Below are positions 8,332 through 15,695 of a stretch of 45,410 nt of DNA, piece by piece; position 1 is the first letter of the stretch, and the number at the start of each line of letters is the position of its first letter. The notes below the pieces were generated by a model. The model was given only the letters and a program-made list of their open reading frames with translations, ran no database searches and had not been told where the DNA came from. The position numbers were made by a program, and so were the translations under genes. The stretch is from Streptomyces sp. ISL-66. Its GTDB lineage: Bacteria; Actinomycetota; Actinomycetes; Streptomycetales; Streptomycetaceae. Location: contig NZ_JAGGOW010000057.1 of the NCBI RefSeq assembly GCF_018614135.1, forward strand, positions 1 through 45,410, read 5' to 3'.

Positions 8332-9357
8332 ATGAGCGCCCAGGAACGAACCGCCCGCGGCCGGCCGGGGCACCACCCCGGTGGACCGTCCGGCCGACCG
8401 CGCGTCCTGGTCCTGCGGGCCTTGGGACTCGGGGACCTGCTCACCGTCGTGCCGTGCCTGCGGGCGCTGCGCAGGAGCAGGCCGGACTGCGACATCGTCC
8501 TGGCGGCGCCCGGCCGGCTGGCGCCCGTCGCCGCCGCCACCGGACTGGTGGACCGCGTACTGCCCACGACGGCGCCGGGCCGCGCCGTACCCGACGAGCT
8601 GGCCTGGGACGGTCCCCCGCCGGAGCTCGCCGTGGACCTGCACGGCAACGGGCCGGCCAGCCACCTGCTCCTCCAGCGCCTGCGGCCGCGCCGGCTCCTC
8701 TCCTACCGGCACGCGCAGACCTCCGACCTCCCCGGACCCGAGTGGCTCGCCGACGAGCACGAGCGGGAGCGGTGGTGCCGCTTGCTCGGCTGGTACGGGA
8801 TCGAGGCCGACCCGGGAGACCTCGCGATCGCCCGACCTTCCCGCCCCTCACCCGCCCCGGGAGCCGTCGTCGTCCATCCCGGCGCCGACTCGGGCTCCCG
8901 CCGCTGGCCCGTCGAGCGGTTCGCCGCCGTGGCGCGGGCGCTGCGCCGCAGCGGCCAGCCGGTGGTCGTCACGGCGGGCGCGGGCGAGGGCGCGCTGGCC
9001 GGGCGGGTGGCCGAGGAGGCGGGGCTGCCACCGGGAGCAGTGGTCGGGGGCGCTGACGACGTGCCCTTCGCGGAGCTGTGCGCCCTCGTGGCCGACGCGC
9101 GCTGCGTCCTGGTCGGTGACACGGGTGTGGCTCACCTGGCGACGGCTCTGGGCACCGCTTCCGTCGTCCTCTTCGGCCCCGTGGCCCCCCGGCTGTGGGG
9201 CCCGCCCGCGCACGCGAGGCATCGGGTGTTGTGGCGCCCCGGTACGGGCGAGGACCCGTTGCGGCCCGGGGACGCGCACGCTCCCCTGCCCGACCCACGG
9301 CTTCTACGCATCACCGTCCAAGAGGTGGTCGAGGCGGTGCTCGGTCACTGCGCGTGA
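8332..9357 (+). CDS. Second GT9 family (heptosyltransferase-like) glycosyltransferase
   Basis: This 341-residue GT9 enzyme has LVLRALGLGDLLTVVP near residue 25, with the catalytic Asp in GD. HPGADSGSRRWP opens the second lobe, and VGDTGVAHLATALGT is the donor-binding signature, here with the canonical Asp. It is more conventional than the first GT9 of the window. The ATG at 8332 follows the SDR stop by 17 bases with only a G-rich weak ribosome-binding site. A reading frame open from 7516 lies over the SDR and is a shadow until this ATG. ADP-heptose is the likely donor given gmhA/hldE 4 kb upstream; the acceptor is unknown. Confidence 0.85.
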   Translation: MSAQERTARGRPGHHPGGPSGRPRVLVLRALGLGDLLTVVPCLRALRRSRPDCDIVLAAPGRLAPVAAATGLVDRVLPTTAPGRAVPDELAWDGPPPELAVDLHGNGPASHLLLQRLRPRRLLSYRHAQTSDLPGPEWLADEHERERWCRLLGWYGIEADPGDLAIARPSRPSPAPGAVVVHPGADSGSRRWPVERFAAVARALRRSGQPVVVTAGAGEGALAGRVAEEAGLPPGAVVGGADDVPFAELCALVADARCVLVGDTGVAHLATALGTASVVLFGPVAPRLWGPPAHARHRVLWRPGTGEDPLRPGDAHAPLPDPRLLRITVQEVVEAVLGHCA

Positions 9358-9449
9358 AGGGCGATCGCCTGCGGCCGGCCACGGGTGATCTCTCCCGAAC
9401 CGGGCACGCGCCCGGACATGGGCCTACCCGTCTTCACAGGAGGAACATC

Positions 9450-10337
9450 GTGGAACAGAACAAGCCTGCGCCGGACCCGACGAGCGCGTATCCGCAGCCG
9501 GACTTCCCGGAACAGGAACAGGACCACCCGGGGCTCACCGCCCCCATGGACCCGCCGCCCGACCACGGCGAGGAGTCCTACCGTGGACACCGGCGCCTGC
9601 AGGACTTCAAGGCCGTCATCACCGGCGGCGACTCCGGCATCGGCCGGGCCGTCGCCCTCGCCTTCGCGCGGGAGGGGGCGGACGTCCTGTTCTCCCATCT
9701 CGCGGAAGAAGAGGAGGACGCCCGGGAGACCTCCCGGCTGATCGAGGAGGCCGGCCGCAAAGCAGTGGCCGTCGCCTGCGACATCCGCGAGGAGGCGCAG
9801 TGCAGGGCGCTCGTGGACCGGGCGCTCGACGCGTTCGGCCGCGTGGACGTACTGGTCAACAACGCCGCGTACCAGATGGCCCAGCCGGACGGAATCGCAG
9901 CGATCACCACGGAGCAGCTGGACCGGGTCGTACGCACGAACCTCTACGGCATGTTCTGGCTGTCCAAGATGTGCCTCCCGCACATGCCGTCCGGCGGAAG
10001 CATCATCAACACGACGTCCGTGCAGGCCTACAAACCCAGCCCTCCGCTGCTGGACTACGCCATGACGAAGGGCGCGATCGTCACCTTCACCCAGGGCCTG
10101 GCGCAGATGGTGGCCGAGGACGGCATCCGCGTCAACGCGGTGGCACCCGGACCCGTCTGGACGCCGCTGATTCCCGCGACCATGCCCGGCACCGCCGAGT
10201 TCGGGAAGCAGTCGCCCCTCGGGCGTCCGGCCCAGCCCGCCGAAATGGCCCCCGCCTACGTCTTCCTCGCCTCGCCGGAGGCGAGCTTCATCACGGCTGA
10301 GATCGTGAACGCCACGGGCGGGACGCCGTTGCCCTGA
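9450..10337 (+). CDS. SDR oxidoreductase, general-stress (YhdF/YghA-like) subgroup
   Basis: This 295-residue SDR has the roughly 45-residue proline-rich N-terminal arm (QPDFPEQEQDHPG, then MDPPPDHGEESY) typical of YhdF/YghA-type stress SDRs. TGGDSGIGRAVA is the cofactor loop and NNAAYQ follows. The catalytic set is in NTTSVQAYKP and YAMTK, and the C-terminus ends VNATGGTPLP. The GTG at 9450 has an excellent AGGAGGAAC 3-4 bases upstream, so the in-frame opening back to 9195 is not used. Bacillus relatives belong to the general stress regulon; the physiological substrate is not known. A 19-bp tandem repeat runs across its stop codon. Confidence 0.88.
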   Translation: MEQNKPAPDPTSAYPQPDFPEQEQDHPGLTAPMDPPPDHGEESYRGHRRLQDFKAVITGGDSGIGRAVALAFAREGADVLFSHLAEEEEDARETSRLIEEAGRKAVAVACDIREEAQCRALVDRALDAFGRVDVLVNNAAYQMAQPDGIAAITTEQLDRVVRTNLYGMFWLSKMCLPHMPSGGSIINTTSVQAYKPSPPLLDYAMTKGAIVTFTQGLAQMVAEDGIRVNAVAPGPVWTPLIPATMPGTAEFGKQSPLGRPAQPAEMAPAYVFLASPEASFITAEIVNATGGTPLP

Positions 10338-10387
10338 TCCGCTTTCCCTGCCCTGATCCGCCTCCGTCGCCCTGATCCGCTTCCCTC
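10331..10387. repeat. Three tandem 19-bp repeats spanning a stop codon
   Basis: Units at 10331-10349, 10350-10368 and 10369-10387 share the core gccctgatccgc. The first unit contains the TGA of the preceding SDR (10335-10337), so the stop-codon region has been amplified. The rest of the gap up to 10466 is GC-rich with dyads and no gene. Confidence 0.85.
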
Positions 10388-10466
10388 GCCCGGTCCCCTA
10401 CGCCGCAGCGTCGGGGGCCGAAGGCGGGCGGCCCGGCCGCGGGGCCGGGGCCGGGAACCATGCCCG

Positions 10467-11282
10467 TCAGGGACGCCGCCAGCTGTCGTCTCCCAGATGC
10501 GAGCCGGCCATCGGGCCCATGCGGAGCATGCCGCCGTCGACCGCCCAGGAGGCGCCGGTGACGTACGAGGCGTCCTCGCCGGTGAGGAAAGCGATGACGG
10601 CGGCGACCTCACGGGCGTCGCCGGGCCGCCCCAGCGGGACGCCCGGGCGCGACACGTGACGTACGTCCGTGTCCTCTTGGCCCGTCATGGGAGTGGCGAT
10701 CTCCCCCGGAGCGACGGAGTTGACCGTGATGCCGTGCTCGGCCAGTTCCAGGGCCATCACCTGGGTGAGCAGCCCCAGGCCGCCTTTTGCCGCGCAGTAG
10801 GGGGCGGCCCCGACACGGGGTTGGTGCTCGTGCACGGAGGTGACGTTGACGATCCGGCCCCCGTCGCCCTGGGCGATCATGCGGCGGGCCGCGTGCTGGG
10901 AACAGAGGAACGGTCCGACGAGGTCGACGTCGAGCACGCTGCGGACCGTGTCGAGGTCCAGGTCGAGGAACGGCGTGGCCGTGCCGATCCCCGCGTTGTT
11001 CACCAGGACGTCGATGCGGCCGAGCTTCTCGGCGAGTTCGTCGATCACGTCGGCGGCCTCCGGCAGGCCGGTCAGGTCCAGCCGCGCGACGGCCGCCTGG
11101 CGTCCGCGGGCCCGGACCTCCATGGCCGTTTCCTCGGCGCCCTGCTCGTCGCTGTGCCAGGTGATCCCGACGTCCATGCCCGCCGCGGCCAGCCGTACGG
11201 CGGTGGCCCGGCCGATCCCCGAGTCCGCGGCGGTGACCACCGCGGCAGTGGGCCTGCGTCCCGAAACACTGAAACCGGTCAT
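10467..11282 (-). CDS. SDR oxidoreductase, FabG/glucose-dehydrogenase-like
   Basis: This 271-residue SDR has a slightly unusual cofactor loop, TAADSGIGRA, in which TAA replaces TGG or TGA. NNAGIG, VTSVHEHQ and YCAAK supply the structural Asn, catalytic Ser and Tyr-Lys. SWAVDGGMLRM at the C-terminus is the usual SDR ending. The ATG at 11282 has GAAAGG upstream on the minus strand; the opening back to 11318 adds residues without a ribosome-binding site. It is convergent with the stress SDR and divergent from the hemerythrin gene, with which it may share a control region. The substrate is unknown. Confidence 0.85.
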   Translation of the reverse strand: MTGFSVSGRRPTAAVVTAADSGIGRATAVRLAAAGMDVGITWHSDEQGAEETAMEVRARGRQAAVARLDLTGLPEAADVIDELAEKLGRIDVLVNNAGIGTATPFLDLDLDTVRSVLDVDLVGPFLCSQHAARRMIAQGDGGRIVNVTSVHEHQPRVGAAPYCAAKGGLGLLTQVMALELAEHGITVNSVAPGEIATPMTGQEDTDVRHVSRPGVPLGRPGDAREVAAVIAFLTGEDASYVTGASWAVDGGMLRMGPMAGSHLGDDSWRRP

Positions 11283-11563
11283 GGCATCGCCTTTCTCGAA
11301 CCGCGGAGCGGGCCGCACCCGCCCAGGTCACCGGTGGCCGCTCCCGAGGACCGGCGTCTGCCCGGACCGCGGCCCGCCAACCCCCTCGTCCGCCATCGCG
11401 GCGCTTTCGCACCGGGGCGCCGGACCAGTGCGTACGGCGCAGTCCGGGTCCTCAATACGGGCCAACCGGGGCCGTCCGCGAGCAGCCGTGGAGTTTCCGG
11501 GGTAGACGGTTTCCCGGGCGGCACCGGCCGTCCGGGAAATCCGACGTGGAGGAGGAACGGGCT

Positions 11564-12037
11564 GTGGACGGGATCGTGCTGCTCAAGGAAGACCACAAGA
11601 CGGTGGAGAAGCTGTTCAAGCAGTTCGAGAAGGCCGGTGACGACGCCACCGCCGAGAAGCGCAAGATCGCGGACCAGGTGATCCAGGAACTCACCACCCA
11701 CACCTGGATCGAGGAGAAGATCTTCTATCCGGCGGCCCGCGAGGCCGCCCCCGACAGCAAGGACCACGTCCTCGAGAGCATCGAGGAGCACCACGTCGTG
11801 CTGTGGATGCTCGCCGAGCTCAAGGACCTCGACCCGAGCGACGAGCGGTTCGACGCCAAGATGACCGTCCTCATGGAGAACGTGCGCCACCACGTCGAGG
11901 AGGAGGAGAAGGAGTGGTTTCCCGACGTCCGCAAGGCCATGGGCCGCAACCGCCTCGCCGACCTCGGCGAACAGATGGAAGCGGCCAAGAAGCAATCCCC
12001 CCGTGATCCCCTCACGGTGCCCAGCGCCAACCAGTAG
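11564..12037 (+). CDS. Hemerythrin HHE-domain protein
   Basis: This 157-residue helical protein carries the HHE metal-binding pattern. The His of LLKEDHKTVEKLF is followed by HTWIEEKIFYP (His and Glu), then EEHHVVLWMLAEL and HHVEEEEKEWFP. This layout fits a di-iron four-helix bundle with two HHE units. Such proteins bind O2 or NO or respond to oxidative stress, so a protective or sensing role in the cytoplasm is likely. The GTG at 11564 is placed just after GGAGGAACGG; an earlier GTG at 11546 overlaps that ribosome-binding site and is rejected. The C-terminal 20 residues are polar and probably disordered. Confidence 0.88.
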   Translation: MDGIVLLKEDHKTVEKLFKQFEKAGDDATAEKRKIADQVIQELTTHTWIEEKIFYPAAREAAPDSKDHVLESIEEHHVVLWMLAELKDLDPSDERFDAKMTVLMENVRHHVEEEEKEWFPDVRKAMGRNRLADLGEQMEAAKKQSPRDPLTVPSANQ

Positions 12038-12356
12038 AACGCCGGGGGAGGGGGCAGGAGCCGGACGAGCCGGGCTGGGGAGGCGACGCACCGCGCGCCT
12101 TCGCACAGCCGGCCGCCGGGGCCGCGATCGAGCCGCCGGCGCGGCTGGCCCGTCCCCGTCGGGCGCTCCGTCCCCGGCGGGCAGCCCCCGTACCGGCGGC
12201 CTGACACACACCGCCGGGGCGGTGGGCGGGGCGAAGCCGCCGGTCGGAGGCTGCCGCTTTGGCGGGGCGGGGGGAGGATGAGGGGGATGGCAACACCGTG
12301 AAGCGAGGAACGGCCGGAACGATCGGACCTCCTCGGCCGAGTGGAGGAGGCCCGGC
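12038..12356 (+). other. Gene-free interval before the PP2C gene
   Basis: This stretch of 319 bases has no convincing coding sequence. It presumably holds the end of the hemerythrin transcript and the promoter of the phosphatase gene. Near 12290 a tiny open frame of four codons (ATG GCA ACA CCG TGA) follows a G-rich ribosome-binding-like run. I make no claim that it is translated. Confidence 0.5.
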
Positions 12357-14510
12357 ATGGTCGCGTACGAGGCGTTCCGCTCCGAGCCTGGCCCCGTGGG
12401 AGTGGTTCCGTCCGAGCCCGGCGGTCTGCTGGACGTGCTGAGTGTCGCCGCGGTGGTGCTGGACGCCGAGGGGCGGATCGCCTTGTGGAGCCCGCAGGCC
12501 CACGATCTGTTCGGCTGGTCCGCCAAGGAGGCGCTGGGCCGGTACGCGGCCAAGCTGCTGGTCGCCGAGGAGTACGTCGAGCTGGTCCTCGATCTGTTCG
12601 CCAAGGTCATGATCGGCGGCGGCGCCTGGGCCGGGGTGTTCCCCGTGCGGCACAAGGACGGCTCGACGAAGCTGGTGGAGTTCCGCAACATGCGGCTGCT
12701 GGACGAGCACGGGGGCGTGTACGCCCTGGGGATCGCCTGCGACGAGGCGGTTCTGCGCGGCGTGGAGCGCGACCTGGCGCTGTCGGTGCGGCTGGTGGCG
12801 CAGTCCCCGCTGGGGCTGGCGGTACTGGACACCGACCTGCGCTACGTCCTGGTCAATCCGGCGCTGGAGCGGATCCACGGCCTGCCCGCCGAGCAGCACC
12901 TGGGCCGGACCGTCCGGGAAGCGGTTCCGTTCCTGGACACCGACGTGCTCGAAGCCTCGATGCGCCAGGTCCTGGAAACCGGCGCACCGCTGCTGGACCA
13001 GTTCGCCACCGGGCACTCCCCCGCCGACCCCGACCAGGAACATGCCTGGTCGCGGTCGTACTACCGGCTGGAGGATTCACGCGAGCGGGTGATCGGGGTC
13101 GCCATGTCCGTGGTCGACGTCACCGACCGCCACCTCGCGGCCGCCGAGGCCGCCCAGGCCCGCCGGCGACTGGACCTGATCGCCCGGGCATCCGTTACCG
13201 TCGGCACCACCTTGGACCTGGAGTCCACCGCCCGCGAACTCGCCGATCTGGTCGTGGCCGAGCTCGCCGACGTCGCCACGGTCGACGTCCTCGAATCCGT
13301 CCTGGAAGGCAGCGCCGCGACTCCGGAGCGCGGGCCGGCGCCGGAACAGGCCCTCTTCAGGGCCCTGGCCATTGCGGCGGCCTACGAGACGGACGTCGTC
13401 CGCGCGGCGGACCCGGTGGGCGAGCGCGCCACGTATCCGGTCGACCGTATGGTCACGCGCTGCGTGGGCACCGGGCGTCCCGTCCTGGTGGCGCACGTCA
13501 CGCGCCCGGATCTCGCGTACATCGCGCGGGACGAGGCCGCCGCAAAAGTCCTCGCCGAGGAGGGCGTGCACTCCTACCTGGCCGTACCGCTGATCGCCCG
13601 CGGCCAGGTCCTCGGGGTCCTCGGCCTCGTGCGCGCCCGCAATCCGCTGCCCTTCGACCACGACGACGTGACGCTGGCCGGCGAGCTGGCCGTCCGCGCC
13701 GCCATCGCCATCGACAACGCGCGCTGGTACCAGCACGCCGCCGACACCGCCCTGACCCTCCAGCGCCACCTCCTCCCCCACGCTCCACCCCGGGCCGCCG
13801 GTCTGCAGATCGCCTACCGGTACCAGCCCGCGGCGGCGGCGAGCGGCATCGGTGGCGACTGGTTCGACGCGATCCCCCAGACCAAGAACAGGACCGCCCT
13901 GGTCGTCGGCGACGTCATGGGTCACGGTGTCCACGCCGCTGCCACGATGGGGCAACTGCGCACGGCCACCCGCACCCTGGCCGGCCTCGGCCTCGACCCG
14001 GCCCGAGTGCTGCACCACCTCGACCACATCACTGCCGAACTGGACCAGACCATCGCGACCTGCGTCTACGTCACTTGGGATCCGCACCGCTCCCGCTGCC
14101 GCGTCGCCCTCGCCGGCCACCTGCCCCCCGTCGTCATCCACTCCGGGCAGCCCCCCGTACTGCTCGACCTCCCAGCCGGCGTGCCGCTCGGCGCAGGAGG
14201 CCTCGGCGGCGCCGAATTCGAGACCACCGTCCTCGACCTGTCCCCCGGCGACCGGCTGGTCCTGTACACCGACGGCCTCGTCGAAACCCGCGACGAGTCC
14301 CTGGACGACCGCCTCGACCTCCTCCTCAGCCTCCTGTCCGACCCAGGCCTCCCCCCGGAGGCGACCTGCGACCGCCTCCTGACGGCACTGCGCCACCCCG
14401 ACGCCGCCGATGACGTAGCCCTCGTCCTCGCCCGCGTGCGACACCACCCGCTGGCGGACGCCGCCGACAGCCCAACCGGACCACCACCCGACCGCGGGCC
14501 CGCCGCGTAG
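12357..14510 (+). CDS. PAS-PAS-GAF-PP2C (SpoIIE/RsbU-type) phosphatase
   Basis: This is a 717-residue cytoplasmic signalling protein. Residues about 25-140 form a PAS domain (VVLDAEGRIALWSPQAHDLFGW), and about 145-265 a second PAS (LAVLDTDLRYVLVNPALERIHG). Residues about 285-455 form a GAF domain ending in GVLGLVRARNPLPF and DNARWYQHA, and about 485-690 a PP2C/SpoIIE phosphatase. The phosphatase metal motifs are visible: GIGGDWFDA (about 497), GDVMGHG (about 518) and LYTDGLVETR (about 636). Such enzymes dephosphorylate anti-anti-sigma factors and so release alternative sigma factors. No sigma, anti-sigma or STAS gene is adjacent, so the partner is elsewhere. No HATPase domain is present. The ATG at 12357 has GGAGGAGG six bases upstream. 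Confidence 0.92.
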   Translation: MVAYEAFRSEPGPVGVVPSEPGGLLDVLSVAAVVLDAEGRIALWSPQAHDLFGWSAKEALGRYAAKLLVAEEYVELVLDLFAKVMIGGGAWAGVFPVRHKDGSTKLVEFRNMRLLDEHGGVYALGIACDEAVLRGVERDLALSVRLVAQSPLGLAVLDTDLRYVLVNPALERIHGLPAEQHLGRTVREAVPFLDTDVLEASMRQVLETGAPLLDQFATGHSPADPDQEHAWSRSYYRLEDSRERVIGVAMSVVDVTDRHLAAAEAAQARRRLDLIARASVTVGTTLDLESTARELADLVVAELADVATVDVLESVLEGSAATPERGPAPEQALFRALAIAAAYETDVVRAADPVGERATYPVDRMVTRCVGTGRPVLVAHVTRPDLAYIARDEAAAKVLAEEGVHSYLAVPLIARGQVLGVLGLVRARNPLPFDHDDVTLAGELAVRAAIAIDNARWYQHAADTALTLQRHLLPHAPPRAAGLQIAYRYQPAAAASGIGGDWFDAIPQTKNRTALVVGDVMGHGVHAAATMGQLRTATRTLAGLGLDPARVLHHLDHITAELDQTIATCVYVTWDPHRSRCRVALAGHLPPVVIHSGQPPVLLDLPAGVPLGAGGLGGAEFETTVLDLSPGDRLVLYTDGLVETRDESLDDRLDLLLSLLSDPGLPPEATCDRLLTALRHPDAADDVALVLARVRHHPLADAADSPTGPPPDRGPAA

Positions 14511-14583
14511 CCGGTCCCGGCAGCGGCTCATGATCCGGCCCGTGCGGGGAACACGCCCGTCATCAACCGAAGGGGGCATGGAC

Positions 14584-14766
14584 ATGCTCGGCATCACCGC
14601 CGCAGTGCTGTTCTTCATCGCGTTCCTGATCAACGCGGCCGACATAGCCACCAACGACGTACTGAGCTCCACCAACTTCATGCTGATCGGTCTCGCCGCG
14701 CTCGCGCTGCACGTCGCCGGCATCGGCACCGGGTGGGCGTCCCGCGGACGGGGCCGCAGGCGCTGA
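14584..14766 (+). CDS. Small two-helix membrane protein
   Basis: This 60-residue protein has two hydrophobic segments: residues 2-16 (LGITAAVLFFIAFLI) and about 33-47 (MLIGLAALALHVAGI). The short loop between them contains NAADIATNDVLSS, and the tail is basic (RGRGRRR). ATG at 14584 is chosen because AGGGGG lies seven bases upstream; ATG at 14578 would add two residues. I do not recognise a family. It is probably a conserved small membrane protein of streptomycetes; no function is claimed. Confidence 0.65.
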   Translation: MLGITAAVLFFIAFLINAADIATNDVLSSTNFMLIGLAALALHVAGIGTGWASRGRGRRR

Positions 14767-14784
14767 CATCTTCAAGCGGGGGCA

Positions 14785-14817
14785 CGAGCACCACAGGGCC
14801 GCTCCGGCCCGTGCTCG
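14785..14817 (+). terminator. Bulged hairpin terminator after the small membrane protein gene
   Basis: A 7-bp outer stem (CGAGCAC with GTGCTCG) and a 6-bp inner stem (GGGCCG with CGGCCC) are separated by a 4-base bulge and close a 3-base loop. It starts 18 bases after the stop codon and ends about 235 bases before ramR. Confidence 0.55.
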
Positions 14818-14881
14818 GAGTGAGCGGTGGCCCGGCCCGAGGTCTGATCCCGGCAGGGCCGCCGGACTGGACGGGACAAGT

Positions 14882-14901
14882 CCGGTCTTCACCGGTCTTC
14901 A
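14882..14901 (+). promoter_or_regulatory. Perfect 10-bp tandem repeat upstream of ramR
   Basis: CCGGTCTTCA occurs twice back to back (14882-14891, 14892-14901), about 150 bases before the ramR ATG. A 10-base period puts both copies on the same face of the helix, as expected for a dimeric regulator's operator. The regulator is not identified. Confidence 0.4.
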
Positions 14902-15052
14902 AGGGGGTTACCCGCCAAAGGTGAGCGCGACGACTCGGGTATCTCGGCCAAGCTGGCCGTACGCTCCCGCGCGCCCCCGCAGTGACGTTCCATCGGCCCG
15001 TACCGGGGCACCCGTGTGGTGCCGTTGGTTCGTCTACCGAGGAGAGCGCAAG

Positions 15053-15661
15053 ATGACCAAGGTCCTCGTCCTGCACAGCGTCAGCCTGGTCCGGTCGGCA
15101 CTTGCCGCCCTTCTGAGATCCGAAGAGTCCTTCGACGTCACATCGGCGGGCTGGCGGACCGCGGTACGCCAGGCCGAGTCCTTACGACCGGACGTGACGG
15201 TCGTCGACCTCGACTGTCCGGGGGCGACGGCCGTTCTGGCCGACGGCGGACGCAAGGACCGCCGGATCCTCGCGTCCCCGTCCTCGGTACTGGTGCTCGC
15301 CTCGATTGGCGCGCCCGGTTCGCTGCACCGGGCCTTCCGGGCCCAGGCCCTCGGCTACGTCGACAAGGACGGCTCGCCGGAACGGCTCGTACGGGCGGTC
15401 CAGAAGGTCGCCGCGGGGGAACGGTTCATCGACGCCTCGCTGGCCTCCGCCTTCATGGAGGCCGACCCCGTACCGCTGAGCCCCCGGGAACTCAGCGTGC
15501 TGGCCCGGGCCGCGGAGGGCGATTCCATCGCCGAGATCGCCCGCGCACTGAACCTGGCGAGCGGGACGGTGCGCAACTACACGGCCGCGGCCACCCGCAA
15601 GACCGGCGCACGCAATCTCATCGACGCGATCCGGATATCCCGGCGGGAGGGCTGGGTCTGA
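15053..15661 (+). CDS. ramR: RamR-like LuxR-family response regulator
   Basis: This 202-residue protein has a receiver-like domain (1 to about 120) and a C-terminal LuxR/NarL helix-turn-helix (about 138-200: LSPRELSVLARAAEGDSIAEI). It faces the ramCSAB operon convergently with 34 bases between stops, as expected for RamR/AmfR, the activator of the SapB operon. The receiver is atypical: the acidic pair near the N-terminus is replaced by His8-Ser9, although Asp52 or Asp54 and Lys105 remain. Phosphorylation is therefore doubtful, and no kinase gene is adjacent. Leu44 is encoded by TTA (15182-15184), which makes translation depend on the bldA tRNA. The ATG has GGAGAG six bases upstream. RamR identity rests mainly on context. 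Confidence 0.88.
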   Translation: MTKVLVLHSVSLVRSALAALLRSEESFDVTSAGWRTAVRQAESLRPDVTVVDLDCPGATAVLADGGRKDRRILASPSSVLVLASIGAPGSLHRAFRAQALGYVDKDGSPERLVRAVQKVAAGERFIDASLASAFMEADPVPLSPRELSVLARAAEGDSIAEIARALNLASGTVRNYTAAATRKTGARNLIDAIRISRREGWV

Positions 15662-15695
15662 TCCACGGCCGACCGCTGACGGTCACGGCGCCGCG

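Noticed and set aside
12288..12302. Four-codon open frame (MATP) as a leader peptide upstream of the PP2C gene
   Set aside because: Too short and without attenuator structure; could be chance.
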